This document shows positions 10,482-20,909 of a stretch of 64,000 bases of DNA, in pieces. This stretch comes from Galdieria yellowstonensis (taxonomy: Eukaryota; Rhodophyta; Bangiophyceae; Galdieriales; Galdieriaceae): contig JANCYU010000024.1 in assembly GCA_026122205.1 (NCBI GenBank), forward strand, positions 62,001 to 126,000. Reading direction: 5' to 3'. Made by a program: the position numbers and the translations under genes. The notes under the pieces are model-generated. The model saw nothing but the letters and a program-made list of their open reading frames with translations, was not told where the DNA came from and did no database searches. Within the stretch, counting starts at the first letter, position 1. Each line of letters starts with the position of its first letter.

Positions 10482-11018
10482 ATGGAAACTTCACCTGCTT
10501 TGGTGCGTCTAGTGGAAGCTTCATGTCAGCCTTGTCACTCCAAGACTGACATTTTATCAACGGATAGAATAGAACAATACCTTTCACAGGTGAAATAATT
10601 GCTATTGAGTAACTTTGAACGACCAACTTATTTGGGCAGATCCCAGGATGGCAATTGGATAACAATAGTCAACAAGGGCCGCGAATACGTCGAACTTTTA
10701 TAGGGAAGGATTTTGATCAGTGTAGGCTATATTTATAACATCCGTTTGATATTAATAGCTAAATTGTTTCGAAGGTGTCGACATGGTTTGTGAAATCCGC
10801 AAAGTTGCCCAAGTATGTTAGAGACTAGAGAGTTGCCTAACTTTTCTCTCATTCTATTTATTTAAATATTTCGATTTTAGAAAGAAAACCACCACCCGGA
10901 AATTCACTTGACAAGATACAAGTATTTAGAAGTCGTCATTCAAACGTTTGCCGTGAATAACCTGACTATAAATGACTTTATTCTTGCAGCTAAGATAGAC
11001 GCTTGTTTAAGTAGCTAA
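10482..11018 (+). CDS. PCBD: Pterin-4a-carbinolamine dehydratase (four exons)
   Basis: Dehydrates 4a-hydroxy-tetrahydropterin to recycle the pterin cofactor. Model: exons 10482-10589, 10640-10721, 10775-10812 and 10881-11018 with introns of 50, 53 and 68 nt, giving 121 aa and an intact frame. The family signature is plain: an IPGWQL segment, RTFIGKDF, then KENHHPEIHL (the His-His active-site motif) and the C-terminal NDFILAAKIDA. The spacing from the DF motif to HHP equals that of bacterial and plant homologues, which fixed the exon 2-3 junction. No single ORF shows this gene because no exon exceeds 140 nt. Confidence 0.93.
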
Positions 11019-11233
11019 ACCTTATTTCAAACTACATGTAAAAGTGGTTTATTCTTTATAAATACCCAAAGAAGTTTAGTCTCTTTGCGGTGCCCTCTTT
11101 TTTCGGTAGGACAAGTCGTCCTTTGGATTTTGTCGCTTGTGTTTAGACACGATCGCTGTTCCATTCATTCGATAAATATCCGACACGTGTAGCTGAATGA
11201 ACATTTCCACTTATTGAAGTCTTTGATACAATT

Positions 11234-11254
11234 ATGGTCGTTGGTTTGAAATGA
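11234..11254 (+). promoter_or_regulatory. Overlapping upstream ORF (uORF)
   Basis: ATG at 11234 opens a 6-codon frame whose TGA (11252-11254) overlaps the main start codon at 11251 in an ATGA arrangement. If the mRNA starts upstream of 11234, translation of the main frame would need leaky scanning or reinitiation. The transcript 5' end is unknown, so any regulatory role is an inference. Confidence 0.4.
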
Positions 11255-12159
11255 TTCCATCGATACAAGAGAAAGAAAACCAAGATAACCTGACAAATGA
11301 AATACATAGTGTCTGGCTACTAGGAATATTCTGGACTGCTGCTCATATGGGACCATTCCTTTGTACAGTTATTATGTATTGTATTATTAAAAACGCAGAT
11401 GGACAACTCGTTCTTTCTTATCATCTAAAAGAAAGGCACATAGTGTATATTCTATTCTATTGTTTCTTGGGTCTATCGGTCCTAGGTTTCTGCTCCATAC
11501 TTATTCTGAGAACCATTGACTGGAGGGTTCGACACGATAACGCAAAAGGCATAGAAATACTCAAGTGGAGAATACGATTTTCTTTACTGGTTCCTTTTGT
11601 TCTATTCTTGGCAAACAGTTTAGAACTGGCAATGTATCTATTCTTGTTGATAGAAAATATCACAGGAAATGGTTACAGACTCACTGGCTTTTGGGGATGT
11701 TTTCTGGTAGCTTTAAGTATCATCATCTTTTTAGTTATCATAATTATGACAGCAAGTATATTTGTGGCTGCATCGAGAGCAAGGCGTTTAAAACAAGCCC
11801 TGGTAAAAACTCTCCAACATAACAATGAACCAACACCGTTGCTCAATCAAGATTCATGGAGTCAACCATATTATCATATCAACAACAATAACAACAACGA
11901 CGATTATGATAATAATAATAATAACAACTGGATAATGAATAGCATGAGGGTGCCTCCACCAGTAGCTACTATCCCTGCCAATATGGCACCAGGAAATCCT
12001 ATGAGAACAAGTTACCTTCCTTATATGTCTCCCTATCCTACTGTTATGCAAGACTCTTCATCCTGGCCCAGTCAAGCACAGAATTACAATGTAAATAATC
12101 TTCCAACTGACGAATACTCCATGGAACCTTATATCCGAGACCCAGCTCGTTATTTGTAA
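11251..12159 (+). CDS. Four-TM membrane protein with Asn-rich tail, unknown function
   Basis: Single-exon, 302 aa. Four hydrophobic segments lie at about residues 22-46, 66-87, 108-132 and 145-172. A basic cytoplasmic segment and a ~130-residue hydrophilic tail follow, containing an Asn tract, several PP motifs and PYMSPYP-type repeats. This topology is like tetraspan or MARVEL-type proteins, but no signature was recognised. The gene is tail-to-tail with NTMT1 (15 bp between stops). A 6-codon upstream ORF at 11234-11254 ends in an ATGA overlap with this start codon. Confidence 0.72.
   Translation: MIPSIQEKENQDNLTNEIHSVWLLGIFWTAAHMGPFLCTVIMYCIIKNADGQLVLSYHLKERHIVYILFYCFLGLSVLGFCSILILRTIDWRVRHDNAKGIEILKWRIRFSLLVPFVLFLANSLELAMYLFLLIENITGNGYRLTGFWGCFLVALSIIIFLVIIIMTASIFVAASRARRLKQALVKTLQHNNEPTPLLNQDSWSQPYYHINNNNNNDDYDNNNNNNWIMNSMRVPPPVATIPANMAPGNPMRTSYLPYMSPYPTVMQDSSSWPSQAQNYNVNNLPTDEYSMEPYIRDPARYL
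11881..11927 (+). repeat. AAC/AAT trinucleotide tract encoding poly-Asn
   Basis: Imperfect AAY repeat interrupted by GAC GAT TAT GAT. It lies in frame within the tail of the four-TM protein and encodes two Asn runs. Such tracts are length-variable between strains. Confidence 0.85.
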
Positions 12160-12174
12160 GTAGAGTTACCATTC

Positions 12175-13049
12175 TCAAAGATCATTCCGTGCTAGTGCGT
12201 ACATATAAACTGGAAACAACTCTCGAGGAAACTTCTCCTGTATTTGACAACGGACCAAACGAAGATTTGCTTTCTTAAACAAATTTTCATATTGTTCATT
12301 CGTTCTTGTAATACTCGCATCGTTGGTATCCACAACAAAATGCTTCCGGCTTACATTATCCTTTACGCAAATCTTCAAACCTTCAATCACTTTCAACAAA
12401 TATATAGAGTCAAAAACTTACAAAGCCATTCTCGTGCAAACAACTTTGACAACGCGTCAAAAATTCAACCAAGTCCTCATCAGTTAAATAAATAATACAC
12501 CACTGTATCCATATTAAATCATATTTTCTATCTACAGGCGGAATAAAATCTTGCATTCCACAAGCAAACACACGGCCCAGCTGAGATTCGCTCAAGCTCT
12601 GCTTTGCACGCTCCAAAAAATCGACGTTAGGTTCCAACAAATCGACTTGTTCAAAAAGATTGGCTAAGAGTTTCGAGGCTACCCGTCCTATTCCACTTCC
12701 CACATCTTCCCACTCGTGAGAAAGAAACCCAATGAGCTCAATGTCACGTACCCAACGCAGTTCTTTTAAAAGACAGTTGAAGACTTTGTAAAAAAAGCCA
12801 ACTGGAACGAATATCTATATCGGAAAGGTCTGCATAACCTCCAAGCATACCATCCAAGGAAGGATCCTGACAGTGCCAATAACTTTTGGCGACATAATAC
12901 CAGTCCTCTTGTTTTCTAGAAGCAAGAGCACTCCAAACGTCCTCAATACTACGATAACATTTTCCTGCATTGTCATAACCCACGACTTCATCGCATGTTG
13001 CTTTGGCAACTGTTTTTGATTTCTTTAGTCTCTTGCGTTCTCTTGGCAT
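12175..13049 (-). CDS. NTMT1: Protein alpha-N-terminal methyltransferase (NTMT1/METTL11A type)
   Basis: SAM-dependent enzyme that methylates the alpha-amine of proteins starting X-Pro-Lys after Met removal. Exons 13049-12752, 12705-12422 and 12372-12175 (introns 46 and 49 nt) give 259 aa. Seen: the substrate-recognition block YWHCQDPSLDGMLGGY, SAM motif I DVGSGIGRVASKLL, LLEPNVDFLE, the signature YDLIWIQWC, and ICVKDN at the exon 2-3 join, ending FPVYMYAL. It has about 45 extra basic N-terminal residues compared with the human enzyme. Start codons of this gene and GDT1 are 49 bp apart and divergent. Confidence 0.95.
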
Positions 13050-13098
13050 AACGACACCACAAATCAATGAGATTCCGCTAATCGCTGCTTGCTGTGAA

Positions 13099-14041
13099 AT
13101 GAGACGAGATTGTTGTTGTAGTGAGAATATTCCTTGGAAAGCTTGTCGTTTGTCTTTTGTATCGCCTTGTTCTTCAGCATGGAACTATTTGATTTCCACT
13201 GGGAGCAGGAAACCTTTTTGCTGTTCGTGGAGAAAGAAGAAAGGAGCTAGAATCCACAAGCAGTACACGCGTCCTATTCTGCGTGCGACTTTATTGCAAA
13301 ATAGTTGTATCTCGCTGTTAGGCGTTTCAACTGTAGTTAAACTCTATTCCGCCGTCGGCTCAAGTTTTTCTCTTATTTTATTTTCAGAGATTGGAGATAA
13401 AACCTTTTTTCTTGCAGCATTGTTGGCTATGAAGTATCGCAAAAGAATAGTGTTTGTTGCAACTCTCACGGCACTTCTTGTAATGACGATTCTTTCCGTA
13501 CTGATTGGACAATTGTTTCATGCATTTCCCAGCTCATTACATACCCTTCCTATCGATGATTATATTGCAACTGCTTTGTTGTTTTGGTTCGGGGTCGATA
13601 ATATACGTGCATATCTGAAGGAAACTCCGTCCCAAGTAAACCAAAGCCAGGATGATTTTTACAGTAAGGAATATGCATCAAGCTCCGAATCTCAATATGG
13701 TGCTTTTGGAAATATTGCGTTGGGTCAAATACTTCAAGTCTTTTCCATCATTTTCACCGCAGAGTGGGGAGATAAATCTATGCTCGCTACAGTTGCACTC
13801 TCTGCAACTCAACCACCACTTGCAGTAATGCTAGGTAAGCCAAAAAATACCAAAAACGCTCTGTTACTAAAAATAGTAACGACTCATCCAAGGAGCAGCA
13901 ATGGGTCATCTATTGGCAACTATATTAGCAATATTGGGAGGTTCCGCAATTAGTCGTTATGTCTCTGAAAGATTTCTTCTCCTCTCTAGCGGACTATTGT
14001 TTCTTTTCTTTGCATTTTTGACTGCGCTCAGTCTCTTCTAA
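13099..14041 (+). CDS. GDT1: GDT1/UPF0016 (TMEM165) family Mn/Ca cation transporter, probably organellar
   Basis: Exons 13099-13834 and 13893-14041 (58-nt intron) give 294 aa. The two family signatures are present, EIGDKTF and EWGDKSM, each on a hydrophobic helix, with about six to seven TM segments in total. Plant and algal relatives (PAM71, CMT1) move Mn2+ in chloroplast membranes, while yeast Gdt1 and human TMEM165 act in the Golgi. The ~85-residue Ser/Arg/Cys-rich extension before the first TM resembles a plastid presequence, so a plastid role is inferred. The ATG at 13099 was chosen because the longer frame opens with TTG and overlaps NTMT1. Confidence 0.9.
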
Positions 14042-14062
14042 AACACTCCAACAGGGAACTCT

Positions 14063-15461
14063 TTACTCTGCCGAGCCATTCGGTGTTAAATCTTGCTCCA
14101 CACCGTATTTCTCTTTTAGTTCCCTGTAGATACCTTGTGGAAGTATTTTGCTACTTAAACTTCCAGCTCGTCGAAACTCTTCTTCGTCAAAGTTAAAAAG
14201 TGGAGGTAGTGGTCTTCCGTTTGGTAGGGTAGCGTCACTTTTTCGCAATTCATCAAAGAATGGATGTGCAAGTGCTTCCATTGGCTTGATTCGTTTCCCT
14301 GGTAAATATTGTAAAAGTTTTGATATCAAGTCAATTGCGGTAGGAATATTAGAATGCATTTTGAAAATTTTCTCCCAAGGACAAGGCTAAAAATAAAAAT
14401 CCTCAATATACAAAGTATCTCAAAAAACGAGCTGGACTTACCTTTATCTGAGGAAAACGAAACTCTGTATAATTCTGATTCATAGCCCGAATCTCTTGTC
14501 GTGAAGGTGTTCCCAAAACTTTTATGATTTCTACGAGTTGGTCAACTCCAGATTCTCCAGGAAAGAGAGGTCGACCCAGAAACATTTCTCCCATCACACA
14601 ACCTGCAGACCAAATATCGATAGCTGTAGTATAGTCTGTTGCGCCAAATATCAACTCGGGCGCACGATAATAACGAGAACAGATATAAGATATATTCGGC
14701 TCGTTTGCAATGAGTATTTTCGCACTGCCAAAGTCGCACAATTTAAGCACCTAAGGTTTGCTTCAATTAGGGAAATCTGTACCGATTATGACTCTTCAAC
14801 TCTACCTGTGTCTGTGGATCCACAAGAAGATTTTGTGGCTTAATATCACGATGACATATACCGCGAGAGTGTATATACGCCAGCGCTCGCAGGAGCTGAT
14901 ACATATACAACTTGATGTAGATAAGGGGTACCGGTTGTTTCAGTTTACTATAATGCTTCGTAACTTTATACACGGTCTCTGGTATATACTCGAGAACCAA
15001 ATTGAGGTATACTTCTTCTGGCTAAAGGCAGAACGAGGGAGTTAAAAAGCTCCCATTTGCCAAAGTTATGAACTTACCTTCTCCCCGGCGGAATAGAAAC
15101 AGTGCTTGAGTTGAACGATATTTGGGTGTTCAAGCATTCGCATAATTTGAAGCTCCCTGTTTTTAAACCTTTTATCTTGGAATACCTTTTTGATAGCAAC
15201 ATATTCCCCGGTTTCTCCAACAGTCGCTTGAAATACCACGCCAAAAGAACCACTGCCAATAACTTTTGTTGCAGAATAACTCACAGTTTCGGCCTTGTCG
15301 CCCTTTTCGTTTACCCCTACAAGCTGCGGTGGGTTTACGTTGTTTCCATACACGCCATTCATCGAGTTGGTAGCTTCCGCCAATTTGGAAGCCAGCTTGG
15401 ACGATTCCAAGTTATTCAAAGCTTGCTGTGGTTCGCGCCTTATCTCACTGTTACTTGCCAT
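14063..15461 (-). CDS. GSK3: Glycogen synthase kinase 3 (GSK3/shaggy) Ser/Thr kinase
   Basis: Exons 15461-15078, 15021-14806, 14750-14442 and 14386-14063 (introns 56, 55 and 55 nt) give 410 aa. The kinase core is complete: the Gly-loop GSGSFGVVFQA, VAIKKV, HRDIKPQNLL, CDFGSAK, and the GSK3 activation loop ending SYICSRYYRAPE with the autophosphorylated Tyr, then DIWSAGCV. The first ~70 residues are Ser/Asn-rich and unconserved. Family roles include glycogen, Wnt-like and brassinosteroid signalling, and the role here is unknown. The gene is tail-to-tail with GDT1, with 21 bp between stops. Confidence 0.97.
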
Positions 15462-15564
15462 AAGTAAACGGACGTTTGTATCACCAAGACTAGCTGTCCA
15501 ACAAGGCTCCAAATCATCCAACAGCACAACAATTCTTTCGACACAATTCGATCGTTTGTTCCAT

Positions 15565-18500
15565 TTATTGGTTATGATGCCAAAGCTTTAAAAACCAACT
15601 CTTCAAGCGACTCAGATAGCTTTGACTAGTATTCATTTGATTATCTTCTTCATTATTCTTAGAGGCAACTTTCAGAAATACTTCCTCCAAGCTACTCATC
15701 GATATAGAATAATCCGAAATGTTCAAGGCATCCTTCTGTCTTTCCAAAGAAGAAAAGAATTCTGCTAGTTTTTCAGATATTCCTCGTGGAAGTACAAATG
15801 TAAGTACAATCATATTTGAAGGTGTACGGTTCATTTCTGTCTCTTGGGTCTCGGGTATGTTTCGAGAAACAAAATTGCGAACAATATCGGCTTCCTTACA
15901 CAAAATCACCAGGCGATATCCCGTACCAAACTTGTTCTTCAAATGAAGAGGTGTACCAAGACACCTCAACCTCCCTTTGGACATTATACCAATGCGGTCA
16001 GCCAAGACATCCGCTTCCTCTAGATAAACCCAGTCAGCAAATAAACAAACAATAAAAAGTATTGTATATATACCCATAGAGTGCGTAGTCAACACAATAA
16101 CACGACCTGCTTTAGCCGCTTCGATCATTTCCCATGCATGTCGACGACTAACAGGATCCATTCCAGTAGTTGGTTCATCTAGGAACACAATCTTCGGGTC
16201 ACCTGTCAATGCAATGGCAACAGAAAGACGTCGCTGCATTCCTCCCGAGTAGTGTGAAGCAAATTTGTTTCCAACTTCGAACAGTCCTACTTGATTCAAA
16301 CGATATTCCACCTCTGCCTTGCGATTCGAACGTGGAATGTCCTTTAAAGTGGCAAAGAGATTCACATGTTCTGCACCAGTAAGTCTCTTCCATAAAATAT
16401 CATGCTATTCAAATAACACGTTATTGTTCCTTATATTTTCCATTGAGACAATTTCTTACCTGAGGACAAACTCCCATAATACGTCGGATTTCAGATTGTT
16501 CATGTGACACAGAATGTGAATAAATAAGTGCATCTCCAGAAGTAGGTTTCAAAACTCCAGTAAGAATATTGAAAGTTGTCGACTTGCCTAAAAACTTCAT
16601 GTATCTTGACTATGTAAGAATATCTACAAAGATATTTACCTGCTCCATTATGTCCCAACAGACAAAAGAGATGTCCTTCGTCAATAGCCAAACTCAGACC
16701 GTTTACTGCTACAAATTTCTTACGAAAACCGGTGCGAAACTCTTTTTTCAATTGATTGATAACTACAACTGCAGTGCTTCGTATTCTTCCAGTCTTTATT
16801 GCTCGTTCTTCCAAAATGACGTCCTCATCTTCTCCAGTTAACGAGCGAGAAATGTTTTGCTCAGAACTTGCTCTGTTCTGCAAGTCATCGATATGCTGAA
16901 GAGACTGAGATTCCTCTACCGACGCTTCTGGTCCTACAGAAACAGCTTCCGTCTGAACAAATTCTTCGGATGTTTCTGCTACTTTGTCCCTCTGACTGAC
17001 TCTCGTTTGTGAAAGGGAGGAATTCCATTCTGAATTGGACTGCAATTGCATTCGTCTACGTTTCGCGGCTATTCTACCACCGAACCAGTAATACTTTGAA
17101 AGTGGATAGTACCAAGGAAGACGTGACCCAAACTCATTAGGAAGAACGTTGTCGAAATACACTGCCAACGCCATTACTACAATAGAAGTCCAAATCATCC
17201 AAACCCAACAAGTCGTCAATGGAAAGGTTTTCGTATAGGAAGATCTTTCTGACCATGTGAGACCGTGTCCACTTATTGCATACGTTGCCATGTCGTATAC
17301 GCACTTATAAAACATTGTGCTTGGAATTAAGGCAAATAAATAGCGTAAAAAGAAAAGGTCGGATTTAAGATATGGTTTTCCACTTGAGTTCGTTCCATAC
17401 ACATACGGAGATGAGGACGCAATCAGATAACCAACAATGAAAAACACAAAGCCAACATAATTCACTTGAGAGCTTTTCGGTGTAAAGGTGGAAAACAAAA
17501 ACGCCCAACATATCAATGCCATTGAAAAAATCCAAAAGGTCAAAAAGTAATTGCCAAAAGCTGTCGATAAATAAAACTCAAATTGGAATGCTGCGCCAAA
17601 TGCAATTAATAGAAAAGTTGTCAACAGCATAGAAACAAAGAAAGTGACAAACCAAGTAGATATATACATAGCTTGACCTAGTCCTGCCATCTTCATCGAC
17701 TCGCGAAGTTTTAACTCCTAATAGAGCAGCATTTCAACATTAATTTCTATTGAGTTGAATCTCTCCTTACCTTCTCGTTGACTAGTTCCCCCAAAAAGAA
17801 TACAAAATTTAACACATAAACACCAAATAACTATTCAATGCGAAACATAAATAAAGCATATCAATATATTCGATATACGTACCAAAAAAGGTCCATATTC
17901 ACGAAAAGCATTCAACTATAATTCATCTAGTATCGACTATTACAAAAACTGAAAACAAACATACCTCTCCAGAAATAGCGGGGTGAGGAAAAATAGTTCT
18001 TGAAAAGTTCAATTCTACATTCTTTCCAGTAAGGTTCTTCATCAAATATTCATTCATGGCACGTATCATATTTGGTATTAGATACTCTTCCTGATAGTAA
18101 CAGAACGAAGAAGAAGGGAAGTCACACTGTTTCGTTTGATTATATTGAACAATAAAAGATATATTTCCTGAAGCAATGTCGTCCAAATTCTCCTGTTCAA
18201 ATATAAAGGCTGCTTGAGTTGTGTTCTCATTATCATATAAGAACTCATTCAACGCAGAAGAATTGGAAAAACCAATTATTTCCGAGTCTGGAATGTTGTG
18301 CTCTTTTGCCAGTTGTTCAACCCAATAAGACACGTCTAGCGTTTTCGTCTGCCCTGAGGAACTATTGCGTCCTATCCCTCGGAAGGGAACGTACGCGATA
18401 GTGTAGCAATATGGAGTTCTAAAAGGTATACAGCGAGGAATGTCTTGCATAGAATGACTCTTTGGGTCCTTGTCTTTACCCACAAATTAGTTCAAGAAAA

Positions 18501-18797
18501 ACGACAACCCTTAAGAATTTCAGATACCTGGTGAGACATATATTTTAAATATACTATTGTGTGTATAACTCAGCTTTGCCGCAAAAATGAAAAAAGTAAA
18601 CAAAAGTGGTACCAAGATTTGCAAGGCAACCGCAATCAAGTTTCGGAACTATCCAAGTCAGACTATTTCAAAGCAATGAAATACTTTCTTACTGAAAGTT
18701 TAAAGTTCTTGGCAACGATAACAAGTATTCTGTCTAATAGTTTTCCAAAAGGGTTTCTATCCAGAAAAGAAGTCAACATGGGGAAACGAGAATTCAT
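15565..18797 (-). CDS. ABCA: Half-size ABC transporter, subfamily A
   Basis: Nine exons (18797-18693, 18648-18528, 18473-17965, 17915-17883, 17830-17771, 17717-16640, 16587-16460, 16404-16074, 16019-15565) give 939 aa with frame intact. One membrane half: a TM helix near residues 46-62, a large luminal loop with several N-x-S/T sites, then five to six TM helices. One nucleotide-binding half follows: GHNGAGKST (Walker A, split by an intron), signature SGGMQRRLSVA, and Walker B IVFLDEPTTGMDP followed by the H-loop THSM. ABCA proteins move lipids, and half-size members need to dimerise. The intron at 16020-16073 is 54 nt with no in-frame stop. The gene starts 36 bp after the LIM gene's stop. Confidence 0.93.
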
Positions 18798-18833
18798 TCT
18801 AGAAATCCAACAGCAATGCAGTCCTTTGCTTAT

Positions 18834-19807
18834 TTATTTCATCGGACGCGAAGTCATTTTGGAACGTGGCTTCTTGACAAAACATTTGTTACAAAGGAAA
18901 TTATTGTCATCCACGTTCATACAGCTAGAATCGAGCAAACACTGACATACTGCACATCTTAGACAATTAGTATGGTACATTTCTCCTTTGGGACTAAGGA
19001 ACTAGGAACAAAGGTACGAGATAAATAAGAACACCCACATATATATATATATCTTTCATACCTTTTCTACAGGATGTACAGGTCGTCTACATACAACACA
19101 AACCGTTCCCTTGATAGAACTGGACGAAAGTTTCTGGGGAGTTTTCGAATCTTCAGGTCGCTCAGGATGATCAAATAGGACAAGTTTCGAAGCAATGGCA
19201 TCAGAAACGTGTCGAGTTTTCTCCTCAGTTGATTTACTTTCCTGAGAATTCGGAACGGAATGGGATTCGGTTTCCTCCAGACACTTTTCAGCGCTTACTG
19301 GCGATGTATCCTTCGTAGGAGTCTGACTCACAGCTTCTCCACTGCTACTCTTTTTGGAACGAAGGCGAACTCCAAAAGTTTCATAGACGCTACGAGAGAT
19401 ATTTTCTGATATATTTGTTTCCTCAGAGAGACTGTCAGAAGTTCCTGAGCCTGGTCTGGGAGACAGCGAAATATGATTGGCGTTTTCTAGCTGCTTGAAT
19501 ACTTCACGAGTCTTGGATACAGAACGCTGATTCTCTTGTGACGTCTTTGTTTCGTTTTCTTCTTTCGTTGTTTCAAACTAAACGGTTGTCTCAAGGTCCC
19601 AATCCTCTAGGATAAACTAAAGCAATCATAACATACCTTGTCTGAACTTACAGTGGGATGGTCTGTGTTTTCAACTTTTCCATTCTCTTTTTGAGTTATC
19701 TCCGAAAAATCTTTCTCTTTTTTCTGTTCAATCGTTGTCTTGCAACGACAAAGCCTTTTAAGGTCACCACATTGTACGCAGTAAGACGCGGGCACTTTGT
19801 AATCCAT
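18834..19807 (-). CDS. LIM-domain protein with N-terminal Cys motif
   Basis: Exons 19807-19637, 19577-19062 and 19001-18834 (introns 59 and 60 nt) give 284 aa. The C terminus is a single LIM zinc-binding domain: CVVC, then H-x2-C-x2-C-x2-C (HTNCLRCAVC) and CNKC, assembled across the last intron with correct spacing. The N terminus has another Cys set (CVQCGDLKRLCRC) that could bind zinc. The middle is Ser/Glu/Lys-rich and probably disordered. LIM domains mediate protein contacts, and the partner is unknown. The open frame continues upstream of 19807 without an ATG, so an upstream exon cannot be excluded. Confidence 0.75.
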
Positions 19808-20034
19808 CCACAAAATTTGAAATCTCGGTCGCAATTCCTCACTGCGATCCAATATTTCAGGACAAGTAGCGATGCAGTTGCAGAAGAATGCTTGGCAAAG
19901 AAGCCAACAAAAACTTCTATATTACTCCTGCCTTTTGATGCAAATAAGAAATCATATGCCAAAAAAAATTTACTTTCAGAAATATTCAATCCCTCATGTA
20001 ACAGTTTTATTCATAGCTACAAAAACGGCAAACC

Positions 20035-20715
20035 TCATTCACTACTTAATGGCTTCAACATGTCATATATTTCCTGCAATATGGCACGCCTCTGATTCTT
20101 CACGAAAAATAAAGTCTTTTTCGGTTCTCTTTCTATCAATTTCGCAACCAAGTCAATAGGCCGATAACCGTCCTTGTTTCTTATGTTCACATCGGGATTC
20201 CAAGATAGGAGATATTCCACTGTGCTTATTCTGCAATATCCAGCTGCCATATGTAAAGGAGTAAGACCAAGATGGTCTGTACTGTTGATACAGTCAGCAG
20301 CGAGATCTCCAGCAGCTTGTAATAGTATTTCACATAAGGATGGAACACCAATAGCGGCAGCCAAGTGTAACGCAGTTCGTCCTTCCTTGTCCTGAACTCC
20401 AGCTTTCGCGCCAGCTGCAAGTGCTTGTTGCACTCCCACAATATTTCCCATCAAGGCAAACTTTAACAAGTCGGAGTCAGCTCGCGAAAGTTCAGTACCT
20501 TGAGCTTCTTTAATTGTTTCATCTATCTCGTCAACTGGTGCTTCTGAGAAACTACAGAAGAGGGTATTCGTAACACATATTTGAACCCGTAGTTGACGAA
20601 ACTTCTTTGTAGATAGAAGACTTCTTTGTTGGAAACAACACTGTTTACAAAAAGATTCAGACGACTTTTTCAAGGATCTCTGGAGAACAAGATTTGTATT
20701 CACAAAGGCAAGCAT
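20035..20715 (-). CDS. Ankyrin-repeat protein with presequence-like N terminus
   Basis: Single exon, 226 aa, ATG at 20715 (the longer frame opens with GTG). The first ~60 residues are Ser/Arg/Lys-rich and lack acidic residues, as in an organelle transit peptide. Four ankyrin repeats follow, with DKEGRTALHLAAAIG, DHLGLTPLHMAAGY and NKDGYRPIDL as clear repeat cores, then a short basic helix. It recalls small chloroplast ankyrin proteins used in protein sorting, but it lacks chromodomains and so is not cpSRP43. Confidence 0.85.
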   Translation of the reverse strand: MLAFVNTNLVLQRSLKKSSESFCKQCCFQQRSLLSTKKFRQLRVQICVTNTLFCSFSEAPVDEIDETIKEAQGTELSRADSDLLKFALMGNIVGVQQALAAGAKAGVQDKEGRTALHLAAAIGVPSLCEILLQAAGDLAADCINSTDHLGLTPLHMAAGYCRISTVEYLLSWNPDVNIRNKDGYRPIDLVAKLIEREPKKTLFFVKNQRRAILQEIYDMLKPLSSE

Positions 20716-20909
20716 CCTCTCCACTATTATCTCTAATAGTCAATTTCGAAGAGTCGTGCGTTGCCAAATAATAAATTGAATATCATATCAACACAATATC
20801 TTCTCATGATAAAAAATATTAAAGCAATACTAGTTCCATTTCTTGGAGGAAAATCTTTCCGCTTTATAATTTTCTTTTTGGTATTGATGCGATACTGGTA
20901 GGGAGAACA

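Noticed and set aside
13003..13098. N-terminal extension of GDT1 from a TTG codon
   Set aside because: It would overlap the start of NTMT1 and needs a non-ATG start. The ATG at 13099 gives a complete protein.
18559..18945. Open frame of 128 codons on the plus strand
   Set aside because: It overlaps, on the opposite strand, the first exons of the ABCA gene and the last exon of the LIM gene, both supported by family motifs. Its own product shows no domain.
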